Of a stretch of 64,000 nt of DNA, positions 1 through 13,000 are shown in pieces; position 1 is the first letter of the stretch; the number at the start of each line of letters is the position of its first letter. Source of the DNA: Lunularia cruciata (lineage: Eukaryota > Streptophyta > Marchantiopsida > Lunulariales > Lunulariaceae); NCBI GenBank assembly GCA_948567375.1, contig OX419759.1, positions 48,151,493-48,215,492 on the forward strand. Direction: 5' to 3'. The notes below the pieces were generated by a model, which saw only the letters and a list, made by a program, of their open reading frames with translations, was not told the origin of the DNA and made no database searches. The position numbers and the translations under genes are program-made.

Positions 1-1110
1 TGCCAACGTGCTCCGGTCTGATCCTATTGGTTGGGACATGGGTTTCTACTCAACCCATCTGCATCATGATTCACCACTCCAAGTTTGTGAACAACTATGA
101 AATCATACTCTTGTAAAATTAGAGCCCATCGTGTAAGCTTCCTTTAAAGGTTGTCAGACTCATCAACCACTTTAGTGGCTGATGATCAATTATGAGAGTG
201 AAAGGGTTACCAAATAGGTAACATTGGAAATGTGCTATTGCCCAAACTGCTACCAAACACTCTCCCTCATATGAACTATACTTTGCCTTTGCTGAATTGT
301 TGGAGTGACTAGCATAGGCCACCACAAACTCCTTCCCCTCATCATCATGCTAGGTAAGCACTACTCCAAGCCCCAACATACTCCAATCAATGTGAACCTG
401 AAATGGTCATCCTCTGATCGGTCTCCTTGAAATAGGAGTAGAGGTCAACCTCTCTTTGAGCTCTACAAAAGCTCTCTCCTGCTCATCTTCCCGACACCAC
501 TCATGTGTAAGCTTGATCAGCTTTGTCAAGGCCTTGACAATGGCACTAAAACCTCTAACATAGCGGCAATAGAAGTTTTCCAACCCAAGGAATGCTTGCA
601 CTTTGCTCATATCTATAGGTCAAGGAATACGTGCAATAGCTTCCACCTTGGTTTGCCAAACACCAAGTACTCCAAGGAAGATAGTGTGACTCAAATACTC
701 AATTTGCTTATGCAAGAACCTACACTTCCCAGGATGTAATTTGAGTCCATGGGATCTCAACCTCTCAAACACTTCCAACAAATGTCTCTCATGCTTCTCC
801 AGAAGAGTGCTATAGACCAAAATGTCATCAATATAACACCAAGAAAAATCCAATCTAGCTAGGATCTTATCTATAACCCTCTAGAACTCAACAAGAGCAC
901 TTTTATGGTAAGAACTTCCATTGATATAATCCATCCTTGCCATGAGGATCAATAACCCAAAATGTTATCTTGTACTTATCCTCCTCCCTGATCGGCAATT
1001 GAAGATCCAAAGTATTGAAGACCTTTGCATGCCCAATTGCATCAAAAATCTCCTCTGATGTAGGCATGGCATACCAATCAGCCCTGGTCTATTGCTTGAT
1101 AGGACGGTAA
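1..1110 (-). pseudogene. Element A pol remnant: reverse transcriptase C-terminal half and RNase H
   Basis: On the minus strand the palm region reads through an EIFDAIGHAKVF stretch at about 1,070-1,030. The catalytic YIDDILVYS motif follows at about 838-810, then the thumb (HGLKLHPGKCRF), the connection with a GFSAIVKALTKL stretch (about 555), and RNase H (SSYEGECLVAVWAI and IIDHQPLKWLM at about 270-170). These are the hallmark motifs of Ty3/gypsy pol. The frame is broken several times, for example between 853 and 620 and between 407 and 325. The catalytic DD pair survives, but no continuous protein is possible. The rest of pol lies beyond the left edge. Confidence 0.85.
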
Positions 1111-2984
1111 TCTCCACCTATCTATGTAGTTGCCATGCATATCTTTCTTGGTTGGCATCATTGTCATTGATGCATACTCTCCATGTAAAATCTCCACCAA
1201 ACCAGCCTCAAAAAGGTCATTACTATGGCTCTGAATCAATGTCCTCTCCAATCACTATATCAATAAGGATGTCTGAAAACTGATGTATTGCTAGTCAGCT
1301 CAACCCAAATACCAAGTCCCTTTAGAGCTCCCAAATCCTTCATACTAGAGGAAAAACAACTTGTGTAGCTCCTCAAGAACCTCCAAACCTTCTATCTTTC
1401 CTCTCTTATATGCTTGGGTCCAAGATCTGGCTCCCAAGTATCCTTTGTAACTATTGTACGAGTGGAAGACATGTTGATTGGCCACTACATTGGCCCCTTG
1501 GGAGCAATAGGGTCATGCCCCCGACTACTAGAGGTCCCAACCTCTATGTGAAAAACTCCATCCACTCTAGCTGTAAGCTCCAAGTCCTCTAGTTGCATCC
1601 CAAGTGGACCAAGGGTGTAATCCAAGTAGCCCATGCTCACTTGGATGGACTCCAAGTAGACCACTCTCCCTAGAAGCTGCTGGCGGTGTCCCAAGAATAC
1701 CATGTCCACTTGGTCCATTGCTTCCAATATCTACTTGAATCGTCTCGGTAGGCACAGAGCTCACAAGTGTCAGAGTGGTGATGCCTATCAAGTGCATCCT
1801 ACGCTGCTCTGCCAAGCCAAGGCTCATAATCCTAGTCAAACATTTCAGGTCCATAGCCTGACCTAACACCTGACGTTTAGATGCCTCTAATATTGTTGGA
1901 ACAATAATAATATTGGTGCCAAAACCCATCACCCACTCTCTCTCATTGATGTTGAGCTCCACCAACTATTGTAACTATGAGTCCCAAAAAGTCTAGGTCC
2001 TCCTTCTCAAAAAGCACGAGAGCCTGGAAAACTCATGAGTGTGGGAAATGCGGCTCTAGGCTGTCCAACTAGGTTCACCATTGCCATAGATGACCTATCA
2101 ATCACTACCACTGTTTGAGACTAACGCCCAAAATCCAAGATGTCATCAACAAGGATGTGGTCAAGTCGGTAAATCCCATCATAAGCATGTTGTAAAACCT
2201 CTTTGGGTAAGAGGTTTGTCCACCAAAGACAAAGACGATGAGCCCTTGATCCTACTTTGGTTTCATCTAAGAATGGACTTGATGTGTACTTGCGACCACT
2301 CTAGTGTGAGAATCACCTATAAAAGGAACATTCTCTAATATGTTAGCTAGAGAAACAGACTGATGAACCTAGAGATGTCATAGTATCTATAAAATCTTGC
2401 AAAACACACTAGAATAGGGATCTTGAAGACTCAAATCTTGGCCAACACGTGTATGTCCCTAACATGGCCATCCCAACATCACCAAATGAATAGGCCCATA
2501 TCGCTCCAGATCATGCGCCCCCAATAAGGAAATGTCTACTAGTAGGGCCTTCTGCTAACCCCTTATTGTTGACATTGGTAATAACTTAGGATACCCATAG
2601 GCTAAGTGTGCCACATGATGTAGAGAGACTCACCTAGCAGTCTCATCTCTCTTTACATACAAGTACCTATATACTCGTATACCCGCCTGTAGTACCGTAG
2701 CTAGTTCGATGATAATCCCACCAAACAACTCTAATAGACAAACACTCTTCTATTGGATACTACCAAACAATGAGTGTGGTATCCAAAGATGTCAAGGTAA
2801 TTGACTCTAGAGGCTCATCCTCACACTCATCTCCTAAGGGTACAAAGGCTCCACTCCAAGCCTATTGCACCAATTGATTTGCATGTTGTTGCAATGCCTC
2901 CTCCAAACTCCACAATGGAACATCCAAGGTGGATGAAACAATCCCACTTGTACTCCAAATCCAAGTGCTCTCTTCTAGTATTGG
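1111..2984 (-). other. Element A interdomain region between protease and reverse transcriptase
   Basis: By position this is the protease to RT linker and the N-terminal part of RT of element A. The longest minus-strand open stretch (1,965-1,567) has no motif I recognise. It contains a short internal repeat (GLLGVHPSEHGLLGLHP) that is also visible in the DNA near 1,600-1,680 as repeated 'caagtag/ccatgctc' words. Stops are frequent in all frames. No independent gene is supported. Confidence 0.5.
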
Positions 2985-2989
2985 AGTAT
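2985..2989. repeat. Target-site duplication of GL-1 (left; right copy 4582-4586)
   Basis: AGTAT stands immediately before the TGTGACAACCC end and again immediately after the CACCACA end at 4,581. It is a perfect 5-bp duplication, as expected from retroviral-type integrase. Confidence 0.85.
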
Positions 2990-4581
2990 TGTGACAACCC
3001 GACAAATATCACTTTTGCGGTAATCAGGTAAGTAAAGTTTGTTCACGCAGAAATATGATTTAGAATTGGTCAAATATGAAGCAAAGTAAAAATTCAGTTT
3101 TTCTTGGTTGTGTCTTTAATCTCTTAGGTAGAAACCTCACCCAAAAGAGAGTAACAAGCTCACAATCTTGACAACTTGTCACAAATGCACACTCCTTAAT
3201 CACAACATAGCAAATTTTGTCCAAACAAATCTTGATTGTGACGATTCAGACTCTCCCAAAGATGGCACTTCACTGTGAAAACGACTTTGCCTCAGAATTG
3301 TGTTCTACCCCTCCACTGAAGGCACAACTTCCTTGATTGAAATTGCTTCACATCAACTTTGCACTGCACTCACAAATGCAAAATACAACCAACACTATAA
3401 TTCCTCTAAGATCTGTCAAGATATTGCTCTTATTGCACTTCACTCAAGATCAAACACACAGAATGAAGATCAAGGCTTCAAAATCCACCATCCACCAAGC
3501 ACAATGATTTTCACTTCAAAATTCTCCCAACACTCACAAACATAGACACATAGTTGATACTTGGAATTAAGCTCAAGCGATGAGCACTTGCTTTATCTAT
3601 CTTCAAAAATATGAATACTGAACAACATAATACTATGAATGCCTCTCTTAAATAGTGAAGCAAATGATAGTTACTATTGTTCTACAACAACTCTTCTAAC
3701 CTATAGATCCAAATTGACAATGCAACTCTTCATATGTGCCTCTTCAAATCTCAAATCTATTACTATCCCAATCCGACGTCTACCTTCTCATCGGCTTTCA
3801 AACCCAATGATCTGCCTATCACTTCTCCTTCTTCGGGTATATCTAATTCTACAAATTCCTTCACTACTTCTACTACTTCTTCATTACAGACTACAATTGA
3901 AGTCGTGGGTAATCTATCAACTTCTTTATCTCCTGACCCATTCTTCTCTAATGTCTCAAATAACAAGTCCAAAGACACCTGAATTCCTACTTCTGCAACA
4001 TTGGACTTCCTCTCCTCTGTCACACTACTCCTAATTCTCTCTAACTCGGACCTAACTAAATCTAATCTGAGACTGACATTGTCTCCTACTTCTAACATCT
4101 TCCGATCTACTTGCTCCCTTAATCGGATCAATAAAGTGTTCATATCCACATCTTTGGCTTTCCTCTTCATAGTTTCATGCACAAGCAACTTTAACTCGTA
4201 TAGGCGTGCTTCTTCCAAGCTTTCTTCAGCCTACGTGCTCAAGATTGCTTGCAACTTTCCTGCAACTTCTCCTACCAATTCCGACTCATAACCTCAAGAT
4301 CGCTTTGCCTTCAACTCTTTGCGTTACATCTTCAACTCATCTTTGTACTCAGCAACAAGCATCTTCTTCTCCTCTGCATATTGAGAACTTTGTAACTTCA
4401 TACTTTGCTTCTTTAGGTTTGATCCAATCTGAGTCCTTCTTCCTCCAATACAAAGTCTACTTCCTCAAGCTTGATCAAAACACAAGTTTCTACTCATTTC
4501 TTCTCCATTTGGTTTCAATTTGGTTTTAGCAAGGTACTTCTTCTTCAAAACTCATCCAAAATGAAAAATGTGGGCACCACA
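2990..4581 (-). mobile_element. GL-1: solo giant-LTR element, internally deleted (1,592 bp)
   Basis: The strand is given as the LTR sense strand. The element starts (minus) TGTGGTGCCCACATTTTT at 4,581 and ends GGGTTGTCACA at 2,990, flanked by perfect AGTAT duplications. It is much shorter than GL-2, GL-3 and GL-6 because the LEP N-terminal domain and hinge are absent. The coiled-coil end of LEP, a TATA-like CTTAAATAG block (plus-strand view, about 3,646-3,655) and the roughly 650-bp R-U5 end remain. No polymerase genes and no second LTR are present, so a solo LTR is the simplest reading. It interrupts the protease-RT region of element A. Confidence 0.8.
3763..4218 (-). pseudogene. LEP C-terminal coiled coil in GL-1
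   Basis: This is an open stretch of about 150 codons ending in a natural-looking stop. It carries the shared LEP tail: a charged helical part (LREQVDRKMLEVGDNV), then VGIQVSLDLLFETLEK, then a KVDVGL end. GL-2, GL-3, GL-5 and GL-6 carry the same landmarks in the same order, so the homology is clear. Upstream in GL-1 there is no globular domain and stops appear, so this is a fragment left by an internal deletion. The function is unknown; the heptad-like spacing suggests an oligomerising coiled coil. Confidence 0.7.
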
Positions 4582-4586
4582 AGTAT

Positions 4587-5918
4587 CTTCTGCATGTGCA
4601 TTCCCCTCGAATAAGTTGCCAAGCCAAGTAACAACACCACTAAAAGTTGAAACTGATGTTGCCATGGTCCCAGGCTATAGTGAGCCAAGATTGCCACTAT
4701 TGAAGCATACTGGAAGATGTCATACTTGTCCCTCACCATACTGCCAACCTGGTCTATAGGAGGTTGCCTCCTCCAAATATCAATACCAAAACCCATGGGA
4801 TGTAAAACTGCTCCATCGATTAGCACATCATATGACTCAACTATGGTTGCAATAGCTTGAGCTCTCACCACTGAGCTATCAGTCCCATGACCAGGCTGAA
4901 CCTGGACAACAAGCTCTCCATGTGTGATGTATTGTGTTGAACCACCACCTAGAGATGTTGGATTTGAAATAGACACCTCTCCACATTGGTCTTTTGTAAC
5001 TCTTGACTGATAACTACAACCTTCCCCAACATAAGGGGTTGCGCACTAGAGTCTAATAAGACTCTCTGTAGTGTATAGACCTTCCCTAAAGATCCAACCA
5101 AATAGAAAATTCCCCTTTGGTTATCCAATAGATCAACACCAAGTGTGAACCGCGCTCTCTCAAAGGTTGATCTAGTTGGTAACTCTTCCAATCTAGCCGC
5201 TGTTGCTTGCCATAAACCATTGGTCGTTGAGAAGATCCCATGCTCCTCAACCAAGTCAACTTTACAATCAACCACCAGTGCTCTAGTAGAAGGAACTGCA
5301 TCATCCCTACTCTCACAAAGCGTGGCAGCCAACCAAAACATTGGGGTTGGTTCAACTCCCAATGTACATATGTCACTAGCTGAAAATAACAGATAGCGCA
5401 TAATCAGCTAAGCCGCCCTCAACATCGTGCTAGACTTAGTCTATGTAGAAGCAGGTGGTTGACTAGCAGGTACTTTATCATGCACTCCATCACCACCTAC
5501 CACACCTGCATTGGGATGTCTAGGAGCCATGGATGTTGTCTGTAATGCTTCAGATAGAGTGAAAGATTAGGGAAGTCTTACGTGTCTCCCAACCTCTCCT
5601 CTCTATGGGTCTAACTCCACTGATGCTCCTCTAGGCTCTGGAGCACAAACTGCACTCCTAGTCACTACTACAAATGCATCCACCTATGCTCCTTTACACA
5701 TGAAGTCCAAAGCAACTTTATCACCAGCATATGAGGTGGAAGCCTTAGCACCCGAATCTGGTCTCCTATGAGCAATGACCATACTAGCTAATCTTTGCTC
5801 CAACTGCTCAATCCGGGTAGCCATAGCTATGTCAAAAGTAAGGGCAGGTACCGCACCTCTATCAGATGTAGATCCTCTACTACCACCTCTATTACCTTGT
5901 CCTCCATGAACTGGAGAT
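4587..5918 (-). pseudogene. Element A gag C-terminus and aspartic protease remnant
   Basis: On the minus strand a Gly/Arg-rich linker (QGNRGGSRGSTSDRG, about 5,900-5,850) is followed by a segment open from 5,401. Near 5,053 this has LLDSSAQPLMLGK, which matches the D-[ST]-G active-site loop of retropepsins with the third residue changed from Gly to Ser. That change would be expected to abolish protease activity. Downstream, at about 4,970-4,587, are further coding remnants with no firm motif. The segment is bounded on both sides by solo LTR insertions GL-1 and GL-2. It is non-functional. Confidence 0.65.
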
Positions 5919-8900
5919 TGTGACAACCCGGCAAATATCACTTTTGCGGTAATTGGGTAAGTAAAGTTTGTTCCCGTAGAGATACAAGTCAGAAATGTCC
6001 AAATACAAAGCAAAGTAACAATTTTAGTTCTTCTTAGTTGCGTCTTTAATCTCTCAGGTAGAAACTACACCCAGAAGAGAGTAACAAGCACTGACTCGCA
6101 GTCTTGTCACAAATTAACACTCCATAATCACAACTCTTTCAAATCTTTCCAAACAAACTTGATTGTGATGATTCAGGCTCTCTTGAAAATGACACTTCAC
6201 TGCAAAACGACTTTGCCTCAGAATTGTGTTTCACCCCTCCACTGAATGCACAACTTCCTCGATGGAAATTGCTTCACATCAACCTCGCACTACACTCACA
6301 AATGCAGAATACTACCAACACTACAATTCCTCTCAGATCTATCAAGGCATTGCTTTGATTGCACTTCACTCAGGATCAAACACATAGAATGAAGATCAAG
6401 TCTATGGAATCCAACATCCAACAAGCACATTGACTTGCACTTTGAATTTCTCCACACACTCACAAACACAATTGCAAAGCTGATACTCAGAATCAAGCTC
6501 AAGCGACGAGCACTACTTCACAACACTTTGCTTTATCTATTCTCAGAAATTATGAGCACTGAACGACATTTGACTGCAAATGCCACTCTTAAATAGTGAA
6601 TCAATCGACAGTTCTAACAACTATACCGTTCTACAACAACTGTTCTAACCTGCAGATCCAAAATGACAATGCACCTCTTCATATCTGCCTCTTCAAATCT
6701 CAAATTTGTTACTAATCCGATCCGATGTCTACTTCTTCTTCGGCTTTAAAACCCAAACTTGAAGTAATCTTACTTCCTACTGCTTTGTCCTCGGGTTTCA
6801 GATCTTCTACTTCTTCTACCAGATCTAGCAATTCTCTTTCCTGGTCTGAAATTCAACTAGTGGGTAATCTATCTAACTCCTTATCTCCCGACCCACTCTT
6901 CTCTAATGTCTCTGATGGCAACTCCAAAGACATTTGGACTCCTATGTTATCTACTTCGGGTTTTGCTCTAACATCCTTTTGAAGTTTTTCTAGCTCTATT
7001 TTCACTAAGTCTAATCTAATTGAAATGTTATCCTCTACCTCTAAAACCTTTTTGTCTACACAAGTTCTTAATTTGATCAACAAGGCATTCATCTCGGTGT
7101 GTTTCCCTTGTCAACGCCTCGTCTCTTGCACCAACAACTTTAACTCGTGCAATCGTGCTTCTTCAATTCGAACGCTGGCTTCTGTACTTAACATTGTGTT
7201 CACCCTGAGGACTATCTCCTTCAATGGCTCCAATCTTGTCTTCCTTTCTCGTTCCTGATCTGCAAGCCATTCCTCTTGGTACATCACCAACTATGCCTTG
7301 AACTCAGCTTTCACCGTCTCCTTCTCCTTCTCCTTCTGTACAACTTTCTCTTCCTGATTACAAAGTAACTCTCGTAATCTCTCTTCTTCTCTATACCATG
7401 CAGCCAACTCTCTTTGCCAAAGTTGCTTCTACTCCTCCATACTCTCCATCACTCTATCAAGCTCTTGATTCTTTGCTGCTACCCTCACCATAGCATGGAT
7501 AAGTTCTACTCTTGAATCAGCAAACTGCTGCTTCAAGATTTCGTATTTAGCTACATGTCTCTCTCTTGCTATGTCACTCTTCCTCGCAAGATCCTCTCGA
7601 TAGCTCACTTCCCTCTTCAGGTCTTCAATTACCTGACTTATCTCTACTGCCTCCGCTCGCAGTACTTCTCTCCTCCTCACCTCGGGTTACACTCTTCTTC
7701 AACTCCGAGTTCTCTTCTTCTTATCTCAATAAGACCGGCAAAACAGTCTTTACCTCTGGACAAGTCAACTACATCTCCTTCTTCTTGTGCTCCAACTTCA
7801 CCAACAATGGGCACACTGCCTCTTGCAGGTACTCCACTCCATCACTGGCAACTACTTCCTCCCGCGGAGTGGTCTCTCTTCTCTCCTCGTGTTCTCCTGA
7901 TACTCGCCTTCTTCTTTGGAGTCTTCGTATCGGGATTGATGCCTCACTGCCCTAGCTTTCTTCTACCTCTTCCTTCACTCTACTCGGCCACTCTTCACAC
8001 TTTGCCTTACATTGCAAGTGAACTCCTTGTTGTACTACGATCTTCTTTTCCTCTGGCACCGGTACTTCATCCTCTAGCGTTGTGTTGTCTTCGGCTTCCA
8101 ACTCGGCTTGCACTTCTTCTTCGTATTCTTCAGCCGCTAGCACCAATGTCATCTCTCCATCTTCTTCACTATCACTACTTGTATCTCCGCTTCGTTGTGT
8201 CAGCTCAAGTTCCTCCTCATGTTCTGAGTCCTCCGTTTTGAGCTCGGCCTCGCCTTCTGAGTCTTCATCTTTTGACTCAATTACCACCATTCCTCGCCTC
8301 GGGTTACTTCTTTGCATCTTCTGAGGTTTCTTGCTTTCTTCGGCTTCTCCTTGCCGACTCCTCTTCTTCGTCGGGGTACTCACTGCGACCTCCACGTTCT
8401 TCCTTGTCTTCGCATAGTAGTCGTCCGTGCTCTAGATTTGAAGAATGTATTGCTGCTCCTCGACATTGACCTCCTTTCGCACATCAAGATGGAAGTGCAA
8501 CACCATCCGAGTCCGCTCCGCTGAGTTCAACGAATTGAGCCCGAGGTAGAAGTGTGCTGCAAATGGCACAATGTAGTGTGGAGGCGACTTATCCTGCAAA
8601 TTCCACACCATCTGCCTTGTTCTCTCATGAAAACACCTCGCCCAATTTATAGGTTCTCCTGCAAACAACTTATGTAAGAACACCGCTTGGTGTTTCATCA
8701 CATAAGTCGTTCTCTCCGGCTTCAAGATCGCCATGAGAGCACTCACGATCCCTCTCTTCATTGGATCCTTGTAACCTTCAACTTTGTACCCATTCTTTGT
8801 TCTTTTCGATGAGAAGGCATCTCTCATCTCCTGAGTCTCTTGGGCTATCTCTCCTTTCCCCAAGAATGTGGCTCCCTGCTCTGAGCCTGCCTCCTTCCCG

Positions 8901-9694
8901 AGTACAAGTCTCCAATCCGACTTTGTCCAGCGAGCCGGATTTCCTCTCTTCCCTTCTTCCTCGGGTCCATCAAGACACTTACTCTCAATGATTTCTGTCA
9001 TGAATCCTAGAAAACTTACTTTCCAGTTCCATGCCAGAAAGGTGATCCAAAGTCGGTTCAAGACTTCGATCCTCGCTATCACATCTAATCTCCGAATTGC
9101 ATGATTTCTCACTATGAATTTGGAGTTCTTCTTCCCTCTTCCCATCTCTTCTACTTTCTCACTTTCTCTCAATTTCACTCTCGTGAATTCTCCTTTGCGC
9201 ACTAACACGAGTCCATTTCTATTTCCCTTTCCCCGATCACCTACAAGACAACTCCTCAACAGCGAAGGAAAATTGCTTGACATTTTGTCGTTGCAATTTT
9301 GATTTTTATAGAGTTGCGCTTCTTTGTCTTTCGTCACTTCGAGTTCCTACCAAGAAATCACACCTCCAACATGCACCTATCACTGTCAATCAACCTTTGC
9401 GCGTATGAGCCGCCAGTTTTCAAACGGCCCCTTCTAGAATTTCTCGCTCCGACAAAAGGTTGTTAGACTGTCTTCGCCTCAGGTTGAGCTCCCCCCGATC
9501 CAAAGACAATTACTTCAGGTTGTATGCTGAAAGGGCATTTCCGAATACTTTGCCTTATGACCCAAAGTCACTTTACTTCGGGTTTCATCCCAAAGACTCT
9601 TTTCTTTGCCTTCTTTGGCCATACAGGCGCAATTCGACTTCTCTATACACTTCTTCTCCTTTATTATGAAAAAGCAAAAAATGTGGGCACCACA
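5919..9694 (-). mobile_element. GL-2: solo giant LTR with LEP gene (3,776 bp)
   Basis: The strand is given as LTR sense. The element begins (minus) TGTGGTGCCCACATTTTT at 9,694 and ends GGGTTGTCACA at 5,919. Flanks are GAGAT (5,914-5,918) and AAGAT (9,695-9,699), a 5-bp duplication with one transition. In LTR order it holds a short leader, the LEP reading frame (9,283 to about 6,850), a TATA-like block (about 6,596-6,586 in plus coordinates) and roughly 660 bp of R-U5. It splits element A gag between the CCHC knuckle and the Gly/Arg linker, which become contiguous if GL-2 is removed. Confidence 0.85.
6853..9283 (-). pseudogene. LEP pseudogene in GL-2 (N-domain, acidic hinge and coiled coil)
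   Basis: This copy has the longest intact N-terminal block: 283 codons from the ATG at 9,283 to a single stop at 8,434-8,432. The start is chosen because GL-4 (27,156) and GL-6 (29,583) have an ATG at the same aligned place. The N-domain has landmarks LWITFLAWNWKVSFLGF, RWTKSDWRLVL, GIVSALMAILKPERTTYV and HYIVPFAAHFYLGLNSL. After the stop the same frame continues into a basic then very Glu/Asp-rich hinge (to 7,952). Coiled-coil blocks follow in another frame (7,680-7,429; 7,092-6,853), ending early at a stop after the ELDRLP signature. No catalytic motif or membrane segment is evident. The N-domain loosely recalls plant transposon-associated mobile domains, but I do not assign it to one. Confidence 0.75.
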
Positions 9695-10055
9695 AAGATC
9701 CTCTACAACCTAACATAGCAACCGTACCACTTCATAACTCCGGGTGTAAGTCAAAACACCTATCACTAGTGTGACCAAATCTATGGCAATGCTCACATTG
9801 CATCTATGTTGGTTGTGATTACAAAGGTATCAGGTCCATTGCTCTAAGTACACTCTCTCCTATGATGAGGTCCACCACAAGTCCAACAAGCAACACCGCT
9901 ACTCATTGGCTATTGCTAACCTCAAAATGACAATAAGGGAGTAACTACAATAGGTCCTCCATTCACTCTATAGGACCTAGGCTGTCCACCCTATCCTCAA
10001 AAACGAATAGGACGTTGTGCACTCTATTGCACTCTAGAAGAAGTCACAACTATGG
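9695..10055 (-). pseudogene. Element A gag: CCHC zinc knuckle segment
   Basis: On the minus strand, bases 9,797-9,756 encode CEHCHRFGHTSDRC, a perfect CX2CX4HX4C nucleocapsid knuckle that binds nucleic acid in retroelement Gag. The segment is only 361 bp because GL-2 and GL-3 bracket it. Taking out GL-2 joins the knuckle directly to the Gly/Arg-rich linker at 5,918, the usual Gag order. Surrounding frames contain stops. This motif anchors the gag assignment for element A. Confidence 0.75.
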
Positions 10056-13000
10056 TGTGACAACCCAACAAGTATCACTTTTGTGGTAATCAGGCAAATA
10101 AAGTTCATTCTCACAAAGATACAAATCAGAAATGTTCAAATACAAAGAAAAATGGTAACAAGTAGTTCTTCTTGGTTGTGTGTTTAGTCTCCCAAGTAGA
10201 CACCACACCTAGAAGAGAGTAACAAGCATTGGCTTGCAGTCTTGTCATGAATTAACACTCCTTAATCACAACTCCTTCAAATCTTTCCAAACAAATTTAA
10301 TTGTGAGGATTAAGATTTCTCCCAAAGATGGCTACTTCATTGCAAAGCACCTTTGCCTCATAATTGTATTCCACCTCTCCACTGAAGGCACAACTTCCTC
10401 AATCAAAATTGCCTTGCATCAACTCAGCATTACACTCACAAATGCTAAATACTACCAACACTACAAATCCTCTCAAATCTGTCAAGGTATTGCTCCAATT
10501 TCACTTCACTCAAGATCAAACACACAAAATGAATATCAAGGCTATGGAATCCAACATCCAATAAGCACACTGACTTGCACTACAAAATTCTTGACACTCA
10601 CAAATACAAACATAGAATTGATACTCGGAATTAAGTTCAAGCAACGAGCACTAAAATCAGCACGTTACTTTATCTATCTTCAAAAATAACAAATACTAAA
10701 GAACATTAAATTTTGAATGCTTCCTTTAAATAGATAGAGAAATTTTATAGTTACTAATAACTATAAAATAACCATTCTCCAACAACTTTTCCAACCTGCA
10801 GATCCAAAATGAAAATGACCTCTTCATATTTGCCTCTTCAAATCTCCAATCTGTTACTAATCCAATCTGATGTCAACCTTAACTTCAGCCTCCAAGCCCG
10901 ATTTTCCTTCAAGTATTTCTCCTTCTTTGGGTCTACTCAATTCTACTCCTAACTCTTCTTTTTCTACAATTATTTCACTACAAACTCCAATTGAGTTCAT
11001 GGGTAACCTTTTTAACTCTTTATCTTCCAACTTACTCTTCTGTAATGTCTCAAATAACTCACCCAAAGACACTTGAACTCCTACTTCACTTACTTTGGAC
11101 TTCTTGACTAATTGCACTTCACTATGAAGTTTATCCAACTCTATCCTAACAAGATCTAATCTAAGACACACATTGTCTCCTACTTCTAACATCTTCCTAT
11201 CTACCCATTGTCGTAGATGAATTAATAAATTATTCAACTCTGTGTCCTTTACCTTTCTCTTACTCATCTCTTCTACTAACAATTTCAACTCGTGCAGTCT
11301 GGCTTCTTCTGGCTTCTTCCAACTTCCCTTTGACTTCTGTGTTGAGCATCACCTTTATCTCACTTACCACTCTTGCTACATTGTCGGGTTCCACCACTAT
11401 CTTGAGCGTCTCCTTCTTTCTTTCTTCTTCCAATTCATTGCAATACATCTACAACTCATCTTCAAACTCAGCCTTCATTGCCTCCTTCTCTTGTCAATTT
11501 AACATCAGTTGTTCTTCTGCCTCTCTCAACAATCATAGCAATCGATCTTCTTCTCTACAATTTTCTGATAGCTTTGGCTACGAGGATTGATCTTTCTCAA
11601 CTGCCTTCTTCTTCAAACTCTCCAATGCTTTCTCCATTACTGCCACACTTGCCTTAGAATGTATTAGTTCTACTTGTGCATCAACAATTTCTCCCTTCAG
11701 CACTTCCACCAATGCCGTCTTCTCTTTTACTTCTTCTTGACTCTTCACTAAATCCTCCCTCATTGCTTATGAATGCTTACCCCAAAGAATATCCTCCACC
11801 CAAAGTTCTTTGGCTTCAATTTCTGCTCTTATTAACTTACTGCTTAACAATAGGTCTCTACACTCCACTTCTCTACTATTGCTTACTCATCTTTCACGTT
11901 CAAATTAGCGCTTGCCATCTCTGCTTTCTTTTGCTGCAAAAATACCAACAATGGACACACAAACTTTGACAAGTACTCCACTATTGTACTTCTTATCATT
12001 GGCTCGGACTTCTTTGCCCTCTATAGGTAACTCTTTTACTGGCACCTTACCCCAAAGTAGCAATCTTTGTACCTTCAATGTCTCCCCATCCAAGCTCTCC
12101 TCCTCTTCTATGGTGACTTATCCCGCCATTGGTTGCTTGCACACTTCTCTTCCTCCTGGCAGCTCTTGGGCACACCAAGACTCTTGCTTCTTCCTTTTCA
12201 TGTCCTCGCTTGATGGTGGACACCTCTGGACTGGTCTTCTCTTCAACCACAATTCTCTTCTTGCTTGCTAAAATTCCGCCTTGCCTTCATTGCCACTACT
12301 TGACTCTTCACTTTGCAGTGTGAACTCTTCTTCTTCTCCTCCCAAAGCTTCTCCCTTTGACTTAGTTTCTCCTTCTGACTCCTCCTACTCTAGAGCCCAT
12401 TCCTTGACTTTCACCAATGCTGCCTTTGGATTAGGCTTCTGCATCTTCTACGGCTGTACTGCCCCAAGACGACTTCCAGGTTTGTTTCTCTTTCTTGCCT
12501 TGGGGATAGCAATTGCTAAAATTCTCTCCTTTCTACTCTTCTTGTGATACTCATCCACTTCTTGCACCTGCTCCATGTAATATTGTTCATCTACATCCGC
12601 CTCCTTGCATAGATCCAGATAAAATTGTGACTGCATCTTGTTTCTCTCCTTTGAAGTCAGCAAGTTCAACCCAAAGTAGAAATGAGCTCCAAAAGGCACA
12701 AAATAATGTGGTTGCATGTCCATCTTCCAACCCATATCATTTGCCTCACTTGCCAATGTGGATACTTTGCCCAATCCACTACTTTTCCTACAAACATTTG
12801 GTGAAAGAACATTGCCTATTGCATTGTGACATACGTAGTTTGCTCAAGCTTGAACATTGCAATCATTGCACTCACAATCCCTCTCCACTTGGGATCTTTA
12901 TAGCTATCTACCTTATACTCATTCTTGGTGCAAGGTTGATTAAAAGAATTTCTCACCTTGATAGTCTCTTTTGATGCATCACACTTCCAATAGAAGGTGG

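Noticed and set aside
7555-8241. Long plus-strand open stretch of 228 codons rich in Leu, Ser and Pro
   Set aside because: It is the antisense of the LEP hinge in GL-2. The Glu/Asp/Lys codons of the real strand read as Ser/Leu/Phe on the other, and similar shadows occur opposite LEP in every GL copy.
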